A stretch of 64,000 bases of DNA from Bdellovibrio sp. (GCA_014376435.1 JACMRL010000016.1:62001-126000), one strand, 5' to 3'. Shown: positions 36,807-45,833, counted from the first letter of the stretch. A program made the numbers and translations. The notes: generated by a model not told the origin, from the letters alone.

Positions 36807-37200
36807 AAATATTTTGTTTAAGAAAGAATATGCAAAACATTTGTTTGAAATTGCCAAAGGCGATCTAGATACCGCGTCAGCACTTCTGATGGCAAAGTCT
36901 CCGGGTCGTATAGAAAATATTTTATATATGATTCAACAGTCAGTTGAAAAATCTTTAAAAGCTGTACTTATTCATAAACAAATTTCATTCCCAATTGTTC
37001 ATGATCTAGGAATTTTAATTGCTTTATTGCCTGTCGATGATTACCCGCCCGGTGGATTTGATTGGGCAGAACTAAATCCTTACGCATCGATCAGGCGATA
37101 TGAGGAAGGATCTTTACCTATCCATCGTGATGAAATTCAAGCCGCTTTTGATGCCGCACGACTTGTTCAAGATTGGGTAATTGCTCAGTTTCAAAAATAG
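36793..37200 (+). CDS. HEPN-domain protein (probable toxin partner)
   Basis: A protein of 135 residues from ATG 36793. The HEPN helices are visible: AKHLFEIAKGDLDTASALL, then ILYMIQQSVEKSLKAVLIHK, and HDLGILIALLP followed by a RRYEEG segment. This is the standard HEPN layout seen beside MNT nucleotidyltransferases. HEPN proteins are often ribonucleases with an RxxxxH motif. I see no exact Rx4-6H here, so RNase activity is uncertain. The start lies inside the MNT gene (14-base overlap, different frame), so translation is coupled. Confidence 0.75.
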   Translation: MVQNKNILFKKEYAKHLFEIAKGDLDTASALLMAKSPGRIENILYMIQQSVEKSLKAVLIHKQISFPIVHDLGILIALLPVDDYPPGGFDWAELNPYASIRRYEEGSLPIHRDEIQAAFDAARLVQDWVIAQFQK

Positions 37201-37212
37201 TCCGATTTGTAA

Positions 37213-38394
37213 TTAACCTAAAATTGAATCGACGTATTCCTGATAATCGAAAGATTTAAGATCATTAATTTTTTCGCCGATTCCGACTAATTTAATTGGG
37301 ATTTGCAACTGATCGACGACTCCTAAAGCTACGCCACCCTTCGCGGTGCCATCCATTTTAGTTAGGATTACGCCTGATAAGCCCAACGCTTGGTGAAATT
37401 CTTTCGCTTGTAGTAACGCGTTCTGGCCTGAGTTCGCATCCAGCACAATCCACGTATCGTGCGGAGCTTCAGGCATCACTTTAGCCATCACGCGTTTTAC
37501 TTTTTTTAATTCGTCCATCAAATGCGACTGCGTATGGAGACGCCCGGCTGTATCTAGAATAACGTAATCGTAATTTTGCCCTTTAGCCTTTGTAATCGCA
37601 TCGAAGGCCACGGCACTAGGGTCTTTGGTATTTTCAGGCCAGTAGATTTCAACACTGCCGCCCTCGTCGATGGCACCTTGTGCGCGTTCGGTCCAAGCTT
37701 TTAACTGCCCACCCGCCGCCGCACGAAAAGTATCACCTGCCGCGACTAATACTTTTTTACCTTGGCCCGCAAGCTGCGCGGTCATTTTACCAATCGAAGT
37801 TGTTTTACCCGCGCCGTTAACTCCAACCACCATTAATACCGTCGGGCCATCGTTGGCGGTGGTTAGTAATTCAGAAACTTTTTTATTTGCGTAATTTTCG
37901 ATGTAATAAGGTTTTAAAATTTCTAACATTTGTTTTTTTAGCGCGGCTTTAACGGCATTTAAATCAGAAAATTCTTTTGAAGATAATTCTTCTTCGACCA
38001 CGGCTAAAAGTTTTTGTACGGTCGTTGGACCTAAATCACTGGTGTAAAGTACTTCTTCGATTTGTTCTAATACAATTTTTTTATCTTGATTTGAGAAAGC
38101 TTTTTTAATGCGACCGAAGAAACTTTCTTCGGTTTTTTTCAAAGCCTGCTTTAGATTGGTTTCAACTTCGGGTTCTACCAGGGTTAATTTGGGTGCTAGT
38201 GCGGGCGTTTGAACCGAAACTAATTCTTTTTCTTCACTGCTCGCAACCTTGAATGGTTGTTTTGGAGTTTCGGCTAATTCAATCGGTTTTTTTTTTTTAA
38301 GTTGTGAAAATGCGATTGTTCCCACAATCACCATGAGTAATACGCCGACAAAAATTAAAAGATAAAGCATTTGGTTTGAATGAGCTTCAGACAT
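37213..38394 (-). CDS. ftsY: Signal recognition particle receptor FtsY, membrane-anchored form
   Basis: A 393-residue SRP GTPase that docks ribosome-SRP complexes at the membrane. An N-terminal membrane segment (MLYLLIFVGVLLMVIVGTIAF) precedes a charged linker. The NG domain has VVGVNGAGKTTSIGKM (G1), DTFRAAAGGQLKAW, ILDTAGRL (G3) and LTKMDGTAKGG. The E. coli protein lacks a true membrane segment, so this one is anchored more firmly. AAGGAT lies 6 bases before the ATG. It follows the Cys-rich small protein gene by one base, at the end of the smc operon. Confidence 0.95.
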   Translation of the reverse strand: MSEAHSNQMLYLLIFVGVLLMVIVGTIAFSQLKKKKPIELAETPKQPFKVASSEEKELVSVQTPALAPKLTLVEPEVETNLKQALKKTEESFFGRIKKAFSNQDKKIVLEQIEEVLYTSDLGPTTVQKLLAVVEEELSSKEFSDLNAVKAALKKQMLEILKPYYIENYANKKVSELLTTANDGPTVLMVVGVNGAGKTTSIGKMTAQLAGQGKKVLVAAGDTFRAAAGGQLKAWTERAQGAIDEGGSVEIYWPENTKDPSAVAFDAITKAKGQNYDYVILDTAGRLHTQSHLMDELKKVKRVMAKVMPEAPHDTWIVLDANSGQNALLQAKEFHQALGLSGVILTKMDGTAKGGVALGVVDQLQIPIKLVGIGEKINDLKSFDYQEYVDSILG

Positions 38395-38395
38395 A

Positions 38396-38641
38396 TTAAT
38401 CCTTTTTCGTTTTTTTATCTAATTCATGAATTCCGTAAGGACAATGCCGACAGCGATTCGTACAACAATAACCCCGCTGGGTCATGTAATACGCGGTTAA
38501 AACTTGCAGGCCCGTCTCGGGGTCAATATAGGTGAACTCGCTATTTTCGCAAGCTTTTTGGTGGGCTTCAGCGATCGCTGCAACAAAAAAATCAGCCGTT
38601 GATTGTAGGTCAACAACTGATTTGGGTTTATTCTCAGACAT
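38396..38641 (-). CDS. Small Cys-rich DUF5522-like protein
   Basis: An 81-residue protein. The C-terminal half carries a cysteine cluster RGYCCTNRCRHCPYGIHE, which looks like a metal or Fe-S binding site, preceded by EFTYIDPETGLQVLTAYYMTQ. This matches the small DUF5522 family as I remember it; function unknown. It lies 8 bases after smc and 1 base before ftsY, so it is the middle gene of the operon. Confidence 0.75.
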   Translation of the reverse strand: MSENKPKSVVDLQSTADFFVAAIAEAHQKACENSEFTYIDPETGLQVLTAYYMTQRGYCCTNRCRHCPYGIHELDKKTKKD

Positions 38642-38649
38642 AAAATGGA

Positions 38650-41600
38650 TTAGCGAATATCGGCTAAGCTAACCGATACCATTGTCGATACGCCGCGCTC
38701 TTGCATTGTCACGCCGTAAAGTTTTTGGGCTACTTCCATCGTGTGTTTATTGTGCGTAACTACGATGATTTGTGAACGTTTCGCCATCTCACGAACTAAG
38801 TCGTTGAAGCGGAATACGTTGGCGTCATCAAGTGGTGCATCAACCTCATCCAGTAAACAATAAGGAGAAGGCTTCACTAGGAAAATTGAAAATACTAAGG
38901 CAACCGCCGTCAGAGCTTTTTCTCCACCCGACATAAGCGTTACGTTTTGCATTTTCTTTCCCGGAGGCTTCGCGATAATTTCGATTCCCATTTCGCCTTT
39001 ATCATTATCTTCGATCAGGGTAAGCATCGCTTCACCACCACCGAATAGAACCGGGAATACTTTTTGGAATCTCTCATTGACTAGATCGAAAGTTTCTTTG
39101 AAACGTTTCGAACAAATTTTATTAATACGGTCGATGACGCGGCGAAGTTGTTCTTTCGCTTCCGTTAAATCAGTGTGTTGTTGAGTTAAGAAGTTATAAC
39201 GCTCTTGGGTCTCAGAGTACTCATTGATCGCCGATAAATTCACTTCACCAATTTTTGCTAACTTATCACGTAAATCTTTTAATTCCGCATCCGCTTCTTC
39301 AGGGTTACCTTCGCGGTCTGCGTATTTAGAAACAACGTCGGGTAGAAGCAGCATATACTTTTCACGAACTTGGTCGATTAAGTACTGTTCTTTCATCTTC
39401 GCTTGCTCAAGTTTAAGTTGAGCATCGTTCATTCTAGCTAAACGATCATTGCGTTCACGTTGTGATGTGATCACTTTGTCTTCTAATTCACGAATATGAG
39501 CGGTTTCAACTTCAAATTGATTTTTAAAGTTAGACATCTCTAAACGTTTTGCTTCAATTTCAGATAACATACGTTCGAAATCGATTTTGGCTTGCTCCAT
39601 CGCGTACTGACCATCGGTCGTTTGCGAATTGTAGCCTTCAGCTTCTTCTGACATACGAGATAATTGAGCTTCTAAATCAGAAACTTGTCTTTGCACCATC
39701 TCTAATTGACGAGTTACGCCCGAGAACTCTTGCGTTTTAGAAGCGGCACGAACTTGTAAGTCCATCACTTCGGTTTGCTGCGCTTCAAAACCATCTTTCA
39801 TTGAGTTGTATTCGTTGGTTAATGATTCAACTGTTGATTCAAGTTCTACTTTTAAAGTGCGTACGCCAACTAATTTCTCAGTTAATTCGTCAGATTTTGT
39901 CGTCAAAAGCTCAAGTTGTTCCGTTAATCTGCGAACTTCTTTTTCTTGGCGTTCTACCGACACCTGAGCTTGCGAAAATTCATTCTCGGCGCGCTCGAGA
40001 TCTTTTTTAAATTCGGCAACTTTGATTTCTTGTTCTAATCTGCGTTTTTGTGCACCTTCGAAATCATTTACTACGTTAGTTAATTGTGTTTCGATTTTTT
40101 TCATCGAAGCACTGGCTAAAGCAAGCTTACCCGCCCACTCAGATTTTTTAGCTGATAATTCTTTGATTTCGCGACGACGCTTTAATACGCCTGATTCGGC
40201 TGAATCTTTCGAACCACCCGTTAAAACTCCTTCTGGAGAAAGAGTATCACCGTCTTGCGTAACGAAAGTCCAACCGCTGTATTCCGGGCGTAATTTTAAT
40301 GCCGTACGAATTGAATCAACCACGGCGACGCCGTCTAAAATCTGCGCGACACTGGTCGAATAATTTTCGTTTGATTGAACAATATTTTTTAATAAACCCA
40401 TCACGCCGTTTTCAGATTGTGGATTACCTTGCAAAGGTTTCGCGTAATTACCAGAATTTGCGTAGAAACTTGAACGACCTGAATTTTGTTCTTTCAAGTG
40501 ATCAACCGCACCTGCTGACATCTGGGCCGCTTCGTCTGGTTTTTGCGATAATAACATTTGTAATTTAGTACCCAGAGCAGCTTCCATAGCGATTTCGTAA
40601 TCAGCCGGAACTTCAATCACTTCTGATACAGGCTTGAATGTCTCAGAAACTGAGCCATCCGCGTGTAATTCCGCCGATTTTGCCTTGCTCCAAAGCATCA
40701 CTTGCTTAACGCCCTCTTCGAAACCTTCAAAGTTAGCCGCTAAATTTTCTAAACCGTAAAGGCGTGAAGCCGTTTCGTTTAAGTTATCTTTGAATTCTTG
40801 TACTTCGATTTGTTTTTGCTGAAGTTGTTCAGATAAAACTTTTTTATTTGCTTCGAAAGAATCCGCATCACTTGAAAGATCAATTTGCATTTGGCGTTCT
40901 TGATCTAAACCAGTGGTTACTTTACGACGGCGTGTTTCGAATTCGTGTAATTTTTCACGCAATTCATTCAAAGTCATTTCTTCTTCGGCGATATTGCCTT
41001 CAATTTCAGTAATACGGTTAGCGAATGAATTCACTTGCGCATCTAAAGCCGATTCACTTTGGCCTAGAGCGATTTGTTCGCGACGTTTAATTGTTAATTC
41101 ATCGTCGATTGTACTGTAGCGAGTTTGCGCTGCCGTAAAGGCTTCTGATTTTTCAGCTGATTCAGTGGTTAACTGCTCAGATTCTTCTTTTAAAGCTTCC
41201 GCGGAAGTTGTTAACTCATTTAAATCACGCGCGAGTAACTCATGACGGGCTTTTTGCTCGCTTAAAATACTGCCGGTCATTTGTTCGTTACGTTTGGCCT
41301 GCTCTAATTGAAAGCGAAGCTCTTGAATTTCCATTTCTTTTTTCTGCACGGCAGATTGAAAAGCGTAGAAATCTTGTTGTTTTGTCTCGACCGCTTTTTC
41401 TTGCTCCAAAATAGTTAATTTTAAAGTTTCAAGTTCAGCTTGCATGCTAGCTAAACCAGATTCACTGCCCACTTCGATGGATTGAGCTTCATCGAAAATT
41501 CTTTGCGCAAGATCTGCCGCCGTTTTTAAATTTACATATTGGGCCGACGATAGCCAAAGTTCTAAGTCTTCGATTTGATTTTTAATATTTCTATAACGTT

Positions 41601-42246
41601 CCGCACGTTGAGCTTGACGCTGTAAAGAATCGATCTGGCGCTTTAATTCGCCGATGATATCTTGTAGACGCACCAAGTTTTGGTCGGTCGAAATTAATTT
41701 ACGCTGAGATTCTTTTTTACGAGCTTTAAATTTCGTAATTCCGGCCGCTTCCTCAATTAACATGCGACGGTCTTCAGGTTTCGCCGTGATGATTTTACCG
41801 ATCATCCCTTGCGCGATGATCGAGAAACCTTTAGATCCTGCGCCCGTATCCATAAAGATCTCTTGCACGTCTTTAAGACGAGCCACTTCTTTATTAATGA
41901 AGTATTCACCTTCACCGTTACGATGAAGTTTACGAGTTACCATGATCTCAGAATATTTTAAATATTTTGCCGGAAATGGTCCGCCGTCATTTTCTAAAGT
42001 TAAAGAAACTTCACACATTCCATGTGGAGCGTAGCCTTCAGAACCTGCAAAGATCACATCCGTCATCGCTGACGCGCGTAGATCCTTCGCCGATTGATCC
42101 CCCATCACCCACATCAAGGCATCAACGATGTTTGATTTACCGCAACCATTCGGTCCGACAACGCCCGTGATACCCGCATCGAATTGAATAACGGTACGAT
42201 CTTTAAAAGATTTGAAACCAATCAGTTCTAATTTTTTAATTCTCAA
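38650..42246 (-). CDS. smc: Chromosome segregation protein SMC
   Basis: A 1198-residue SMC ATPase that compacts and separates chromosomes. The N-terminal head has Walker A (GVVGPNGCGKSNIVDAL). Coiled coils run about 170-500 and 680-1010, with a hinge near 510-670. The C-terminal head has the ABC signature (LMSGGEKALTAVALVF) and Walker B (YCLLDEVDAPLDD). Start is TTG with GGGGAA 6 bases upstream. It heads the smc-DUF5522-ftsY operon, a linkage also seen in other bacteria. A 9-bp inverted repeat lies about 40 bases upstream of the start. Confidence 0.95.
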   Translation of the reverse strand: MRIKKLELIGFKSFKDRTVIQFDAGITGVVGPNGCGKSNIVDALMWVMGDQSAKDLRASAMTDVIFAGSEGYAPHGMCEVSLTLENDGGPFPAKYLKYSEIMVTRKLHRNGEGEYFINKEVARLKDVQEIFMDTGAGSKGFSIIAQGMIGKIITAKPEDRRMLIEEAAGITKFKARKKESQRKLISTDQNLVRLQDIIGELKRQIDSLQRQAQRAERYRNIKNQIEDLELWLSSAQYVNLKTAADLAQRIFDEAQSIEVGSESGLASMQAELETLKLTILEQEKAVETKQQDFYAFQSAVQKKEMEIQELRFQLEQAKRNEQMTGSILSEQKARHELLARDLNELTTSAEALKEESEQLTTESAEKSEAFTAAQTRYSTIDDELTIKRREQIALGQSESALDAQVNSFANRITEIEGNIAEEEMTLNELREKLHEFETRRRKVTTGLDQERQMQIDLSSDADSFEANKKVLSEQLQQKQIEVQEFKDNLNETASRLYGLENLAANFEGFEEGVKQVMLWSKAKSAELHADGSVSETFKPVSEVIEVPADYEIAMEAALGTKLQMLLSQKPDEAAQMSAGAVDHLKEQNSGRSSFYANSGNYAKPLQGNPQSENGVMGLLKNIVQSNENYSTSVAQILDGVAVVDSIRTALKLRPEYSGWTFVTQDGDTLSPEGVLTGGSKDSAESGVLKRRREIKELSAKKSEWAGKLALASASMKKIETQLTNVVNDFEGAQKRRLEQEIKVAEFKKDLERAENEFSQAQVSVERQEKEVRRLTEQLELLTTKSDELTEKLVGVRTLKVELESTVESLTNEYNSMKDGFEAQQTEVMDLQVRAASKTQEFSGVTRQLEMVQRQVSDLEAQLSRMSEEAEGYNSQTTDGQYAMEQAKIDFERMLSEIEAKRLEMSNFKNQFEVETAHIRELEDKVITSQRERNDRLARMNDAQLKLEQAKMKEQYLIDQVREKYMLLLPDVVSKYADREGNPEEADAELKDLRDKLAKIGEVNLSAINEYSETQERYNFLTQQHTDLTEAKEQLRRVIDRINKICSKRFKETFDLVNERFQKVFPVLFGGGEAMLTLIEDNDKGEMGIEIIAKPPGKKMQNVTLMSGGEKALTAVALVFSIFLVKPSPYCLLDEVDAPLDDANVFRFNDLVREMAKRSQIIVVTHNKHTMEVAQKLYGVTMQERGVSTMVSVSLADIR

Positions 42247-42286
42247 AGTAATTCCCCTGCTAATTCTTGTGTCTAACTAACTACTT

Positions 42287-42306
42287 AGCCTTCAAAGTTG
42301 AAGGCT
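42287..42306. repeat. Short inverted repeat upstream of smc
   Basis: AGCCTTCAA-AG-TTGAAGGCT is a perfect 9-bp dyad in the leader or promoter region of smc. No T-run follows on either side. It may be an operator or an RNA hairpin; no role can be assigned from the sequence. Confidence 0.4.
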
Positions 42307-42515
42307 GGACTTAAGGCCATGTTCACCGATTATTCTAGGGGTGCAAACGGCCATGTCAATAAAACTAAGAAGTAAAATATGATCTTTTTTTAGGCTTTTC
42401 ATACATCGACAGCAAATATCAGGAAATAAACCGCTTCGCTCTAACATCTGAGTATAAAAGCAAATTTTTAAAGCAATTATTTTACTTGGTCTGCTTGATA
42501 CGCGAAGCTCAACCT

Positions 42516-43112
42516 ATGTTTAGATCATATGCAATTATTATGATGCTTTTATCGTTTTCAGCCCATGCTTGTGACGATTGGTTTAAAAAACTTAAAATAA
42601 AAGACGCGAAAACGTGTGAATCAAAGTGTCGAACTGCACTAACCGACATGTCTACTTTTATGTGCACTCAAGATTGTGAACAGCTTTGCAAGAGCTTAGC
42701 TGAATCCGCAAAAGAAGAAAATAATTTTTATGGATTAACTGATGATGAAATTTCTTTTTGTAAGAAAAATAGAATAGATTGCTTGAAGGCTTATCGCCTA
42801 AGTATTCAAGCTGAAGAATCTTGTCTATCAATTTATAAGAGAAGCGATACAAACGATGAAAGCGACGCTTGTCGCCATTATATGTGGGCCTTTTTCATGG
42901 CGAAAGAAATTGGAGAAAAAAACGCTAGCCTGATCCTTACCAGCCATGAAAATAATCCCAAAGAAGATGACTCCGAAAAAGAAATGGATCTGGCTAACAA
43001 TAAAATAGCTTTAGATGATTTTCGAAATAAAGAACATTCAAAAAAATCTGACCTAGACATTTTAAATTTATATAAAAAGAATTTAAAGAATAAAAAATTT
43101 AAAGTAATTTAA
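42516..43112 (+). CDS. Exported protein: six-Cys module plus DUF6973-like domain
   Basis: A protein of about 198 residues. The signal peptide ends at AHA. A module with six Cys follows: CDDWFKKLKI, KTCESKC, then DMSTFMCTQDCEQLC. The same module occurs in the metallopeptidase gene at 45036-45833. The C-terminal part has LTDDEISFCKKN and DACRHYMWAFFMAKEIG, then a late HEN and MDLANNKIALDDF. That is the pattern of the DUF6973-like domain found at the ends of exported and polymorphic-toxin proteins. I infer an exported effector-like protein; the activity is unknown. ATG 42516 starts the signal peptide; no clear ribosome site. A membrane-anchored partner gene follows after 29 bases. Confidence 0.6.
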   Translation: MFRSYAIIMMLLSFSAHACDDWFKKLKIKDAKTCESKCRTALTDMSTFMCTQDCEQLCKSLAESAKEENNFYGLTDDEISFCKKNRIDCLKAYRLSIQAEESCLSIYKRSDTNDESDACRHYMWAFFMAKEIGEKNASLILTSHENNPKEDDSEKEMDLANNKIALDDFRNKEHSKKSDLDILNLYKKNLKNKKFKVI

Positions 43113-43141
43113 CCAAAATATTCGAATTCTGGAGGTCTTCC

Positions 43142-43549
43142 GTGAAAAAACTTATAAAATACATAGTGGGATTTTGGCTAGCGGTAATTCTATTCGGTGG
43201 ACTGATGGCTTATGCCTTTTGGAGCGGCAAAACAATGGCCCCTTCGCAGGTAAAAAAACAATGGGGCCATGAATCTTTGGATATTAAAAAATTCAGAAGC
43301 AGCTCGCACGAAGTAAAGGCCAAAATGGCTTACGCGATTATGACTGATAAATCATTCGTCGGAAAATCTTACGAGGAAATCCGAGAACTCTTCCGACCTA
43401 ATGAGGGTTATTACATGAATGATACAACGCCCGCTTATATCATTTACGATGGTAGCAAATCATCAGAAAATACTTGGCAGTTAGTTTTTAGAATGGATAA
43501 TAACTACAAGGTTCGAGACGTCATTATGCATAAAAACTGTTGCAATTAA
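43142..43549 (+). CDS. Membrane-anchored small protein, partner of the upstream effector-like gene
   Basis: A 135-residue protein with one N-terminal membrane segment (IVGFWLAVILFGGLMAYAFW). The external domain has FVGKSYEEIRELFRPNEGYY and a C-terminal HKNCC. The segment resembles the short BamE/SmpA-like fold in layout. Start is GTG with GGAGG 6 bases upstream. The gene follows the DUF6973-like gene by 29 bases in the same direction. A membrane-anchored inhibitor or immunity protein is the obvious guess from the gene order, but no motif proves it. Confidence 0.6.
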   Translation: MKKLIKYIVGFWLAVILFGGLMAYAFWSGKTMAPSQVKKQWGHESLDIKKFRSSSHEVKAKMAYAIMTDKSFVGKSYEEIRELFRPNEGYYMNDTTPAYIIYDGSKSSENTWQLVFRMDNNYKVRDVIMHKNCCN

Positions 43550-43624
43550 GAATTATGGCATTTCTTAACCTAATCTTCACGTGACCGCTTGATGAATTGG
43601 CTTAGTCTTATGTGTAAGAACAAT

Positions 43625-44311
43625 ATGAAGAAAAAATACCTTGTTGACCTTCACATTCACTCTCATTTCAGCGATGGCAAGCTCAGTATTGCGGAAATTG
43701 TAGACCTTTATGGCGCAAAAGGTTTTAGCATAATCGCCCTGACGGATCATTTGGCAGACTCTAAAACGTTAACCGGCTTTGTCACTTGTAAACTAAAACT
43801 TTCTCTCACTTCCGAAAATATGGATCTCTATTTACAAACAATACGAAACGAAGCACGCAGGGCCTGGCAAAAATACGGAATGCTTTTAATTGCCGGCGCC
43901 GAAGTTACTTTGAATTCTTGGTCACGACAAAAAGGCGCGCACCTGGTTTTTTTGGGAATTGATCAGTACATTAATCCGAATCAATCCATCGAAGAAATTT
44001 TAATCGAAAATCGCCAATTTTTCTCGATTGCAGCTCATCCGCTCTGGGAAAAATCTTACGAATTTAAAACCACCTATCTTTGGGAAAATCGCGAATGTCT
44101 TGCTTCACTGTTCGATGCCTGGGAGTGCGGAACAGCAAACTTTTTTTCAAAAGAAGTTTATCTTTCTGGATTACCGATTGTGGCCTCAAGCGATTTTCAC
44201 GGACCGACCCGATTTGAATCTTGGAAAACTGCGGCCTACTTAGAAGAACTTTCGACTGATTGTTTATTCGACTCAATTAAAAATCGGCACGTTGAACCGG
44301 TTTGGATTTAA
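43625..44311 (+). CDS. PHP-domain metal-dependent phosphoesterase
   Basis: A protein of about 228 residues from ATG 43625 with the PHP metal ligands: VDLHIHSHFSDGKL at the N-terminus, IIALTDHLADSK near 37, a middle GAEVTLNS, AAHPLWEKS near 135 and ASSDFHGPTRFESWK near 198. PHP proteins hydrolyse phosphoesters, including small nucleotides and histidinol phosphate. The length and layout fit the stand-alone PHP family. It lies between the effector-like pair and a VOC pseudogene. No ribosome site is clear, and a frame extension to 43589 is possible. Substrate unknown. Confidence 0.8.
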   Translation: MKKKYLVDLHIHSHFSDGKLSIAEIVDLYGAKGFSIIALTDHLADSKTLTGFVTCKLKLSLTSENMDLYLQTIRNEARRAWQKYGMLLIAGAEVTLNSWSRQKGAHLVFLGIDQYINPNQSIEEILIENRQFFSIAAHPLWEKSYEFKTTYLWENRECLASLFDAWECGTANFFSKEVYLSGLPIVASSDFHGPTRFESWKTAAYLEELSTDCLFDSIKNRHVEPVWI

Positions 44312-44369
44312 AGGTGCTTGTTTTTTATATAACAAATAGAAAAAATGAAGCCTCTCCCAGAGGCAAATC

Positions 44370-44462
44370 ATGATCGATCATGTAGGCATTAATATCAGAA
44401 ATCCCGAAAAAAGTAGAAATTTTTAGGAGAAAGCTTTAGCTCCATTGGATAATCAAATGCTT
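44370..44462 (+). pseudogene. VOC/glyoxalase-family gene remnant
   Basis: From ATG 44370 the frame reads MIDHVGINIRNPEKSRNF, then an in-frame TAG at 44424-44426, then EKALAPLDN. Glyoxalase/VOC proteins begin with this same pattern with a Tyr (FYEKAL) where the stop now stands. The frame meets another stop soon after, and no more of the fold is visible. I read it as the first 30 codons of a lost VOC-domain gene with a nonsense mutation. Confidence 0.6.
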
Positions 44463-44476
44463 TTTTAAGCTCAGGC

Positions 44477-45049
44477 TTACCAATTTTTTTCTATCATTTC
44501 GCTTTCATTTTTCTGACATGCTTGAATTCGATCGATGTGATCTTTGATTTCCTTAGGCGAAGTCCAGCTTATGCTTTCAATAACTTTGAGTCGACGGTTA
44601 TATGCGATACTTAAACCTCTTTCGATATTAAAATAAAATGATTGCGTGGGAGAAAAATCTATACATTTTTTTAATGGTATCTCGATAAACTTAACTTCTT
44701 TAAATTTTTCATTAAAAACAAAATTAAAATTTTCTTCGAGCTCATCTTCTTTGGGAATAAATGTTTTTCCAATCACTTTATTTGTTGAAATATCAAAGCT
44801 GATCGCTGCTCGCTGGGACTGACGTGCCTTTTCGCTATAAATCCAAACCCCTTCGTAATCTTTATTCAAAAATTTTACAATATAAGATTTCTCTGCCGGA
44901 CCAAGAATTTTTTTAACTTCCTCTTTTGGCTGATCTAACTTAATTAAATTAAGCTGAGTTATTTCAACATCTCTGACTTGATCATTTCTATTCAATAAAC
45001 CACATGCAGATAAAGATAATAATAATATGAACGTGCTACTTTTTTTCAT
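44477..45049 (-). CDS. Lipoprotein partner of the secreted metallopeptidase
   Basis: A protein of 190 residues with a lipoprotein signal (FILLLSLSACGLL, lipobox LSAC). The folded part carries LIKLDQPKEEVKKILGPAEKSY and GVWIYSEKARQSQRAAISFD, resembling a BamE/SmpA-type small domain. The ATG at 45049 lies inside the end of the metallopeptidase gene (14-base overlap) with GAGG about 9 bases before it. It is the last gene of the four-gene operon that starts with the AbiEi-like gene. It may be an envelope-anchored inhibitor or a folding partner; this is inferred from gene order. Confidence 0.6.
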   Translation of the reverse strand: MKKSSTFILLLSLSACGLLNRNDQVRDVEITQLNLIKLDQPKEEVKKILGPAEKSYIVKFLNKDYEGVWIYSEKARQSQRAAISFDISTNKVIGKTFIPKEDELEENFNFVFNEKFKEVKFIEIPLKKCIDFSPTQSFYFNIERGLSIAYNRRLKVIESISWTSPKEIKDHIDRIQACQKNESEMIEKNW

Positions 45050-45833
45050 ATTCACAGGCCTCTTTTAATTTAAAATTTTTCGAAAATTTATTTAATATCC
45101 AATCGTAAGCTTTAGGAACTTTTGATTTTAATCCCTCTGGAGCGAATAGAAAATATTCTATATTGGTAGCAAAATCCTCGTCCACATTATCTCGGGCCCC
45201 ATTACTTATAAATGGTCCACTTCGAGCTCGTCCTTTATAAGCTACGCTCCATCCGAGTGACGTTTCATAATCTTTAATGTCTCTCTTTGAAAAATTTAAG
45301 AAAATGGCGTGGGCCAATTCATGTGCAACAATTTTATCGAGCGATAACCCAGGTCCATCAAAAGCACTATTATAAACTACAATTTCTTGGCCTGATTCAG
45401 CGATAGATCCTGGATTTCCAATAGCGCTTGATCGTTGCATTCTGTAAAAACCCTTGAATGCGATTTTTTTAAAAACATTCGGCAGTTGACCTAATACAGC
45501 CTGCAGCTTTTCTTTTTCATCATTTGTCCAACTTAATGATTTTTCTACACGAGGCTCCCATTTTTCGGGGCGCCCATCTTTGATTTTACTTTTCCAGTAG
45601 GAGTCAGGCTCACACTTTGTGCTACAAAATTTTTCACACTCTTGCGAACAAGAGAACGTGCTCATGTCCATTTGCAAAGTGGTGCATTTGCTTATGCAGG
45701 CTTTATCGTTTTTAGAAATTTTTGATTCTTTAAACCAATCGAGACAGGTATCAGCAAAGCAAATATACGGAAAAAATATAATTAGAATTGCTAGCCTGGA
45801 AGCATTTCTATCGTATATACGTTGAACTTTCAT
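45036..45833 (-). CDS. Secreted HELAH metallopeptidase with six-Cys module
   Basis: A 265-residue exported protein. The signal peptide is SRLAILIIFFPYICFA. A six-Cys module follows (CLDWFKESKI, KACISKC, DMSTFSCSQECEKFC), the same as in the gene at 42516. The C-terminal half is a gluzincin-like metallopeptidase: KIVAHELAHAIFLNFSKRD (zinc His pair), then WSVAYKG, and DNVDEDFATNIEYF, whose acidic residue may be the third ligand. The start overlaps the nucleotidyltransferase stop as ATGA. It belongs to a four-gene operon with AbiE-type genes upstream and a lipoprotein downstream. Substrate unknown. Confidence 0.65.
   Translation of the reverse strand: MKVQRIYDRNASRLAILIIFFPYICFADTCLDWFKESKISKNDKACISKCTTLQMDMSTFSCSQECEKFCSTKCEPDSYWKSKIKDGRPEKWEPRVEKSLSWTNDEKEKLQAVLGQLPNVFKKIAFKGFYRMQRSSAIGNPGSIAESGQEIVVYNSAFDGPGLSLDKIVAHELAHAIFLNFSKRDIKDYETSLGWSVAYKGRARSGPFISNGARDNVDEDFATNIEYFLFAPEGLKSKVPKAYDWILNKFSKNFKLKEACEYEKK

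Noticed and set aside
42287-42306. Inverted repeat as a terminator between smc and the effector-like gene
   Set aside because: The two genes are divergent and no T-run follows, so termination is unlikely; kept only as a short repeat.
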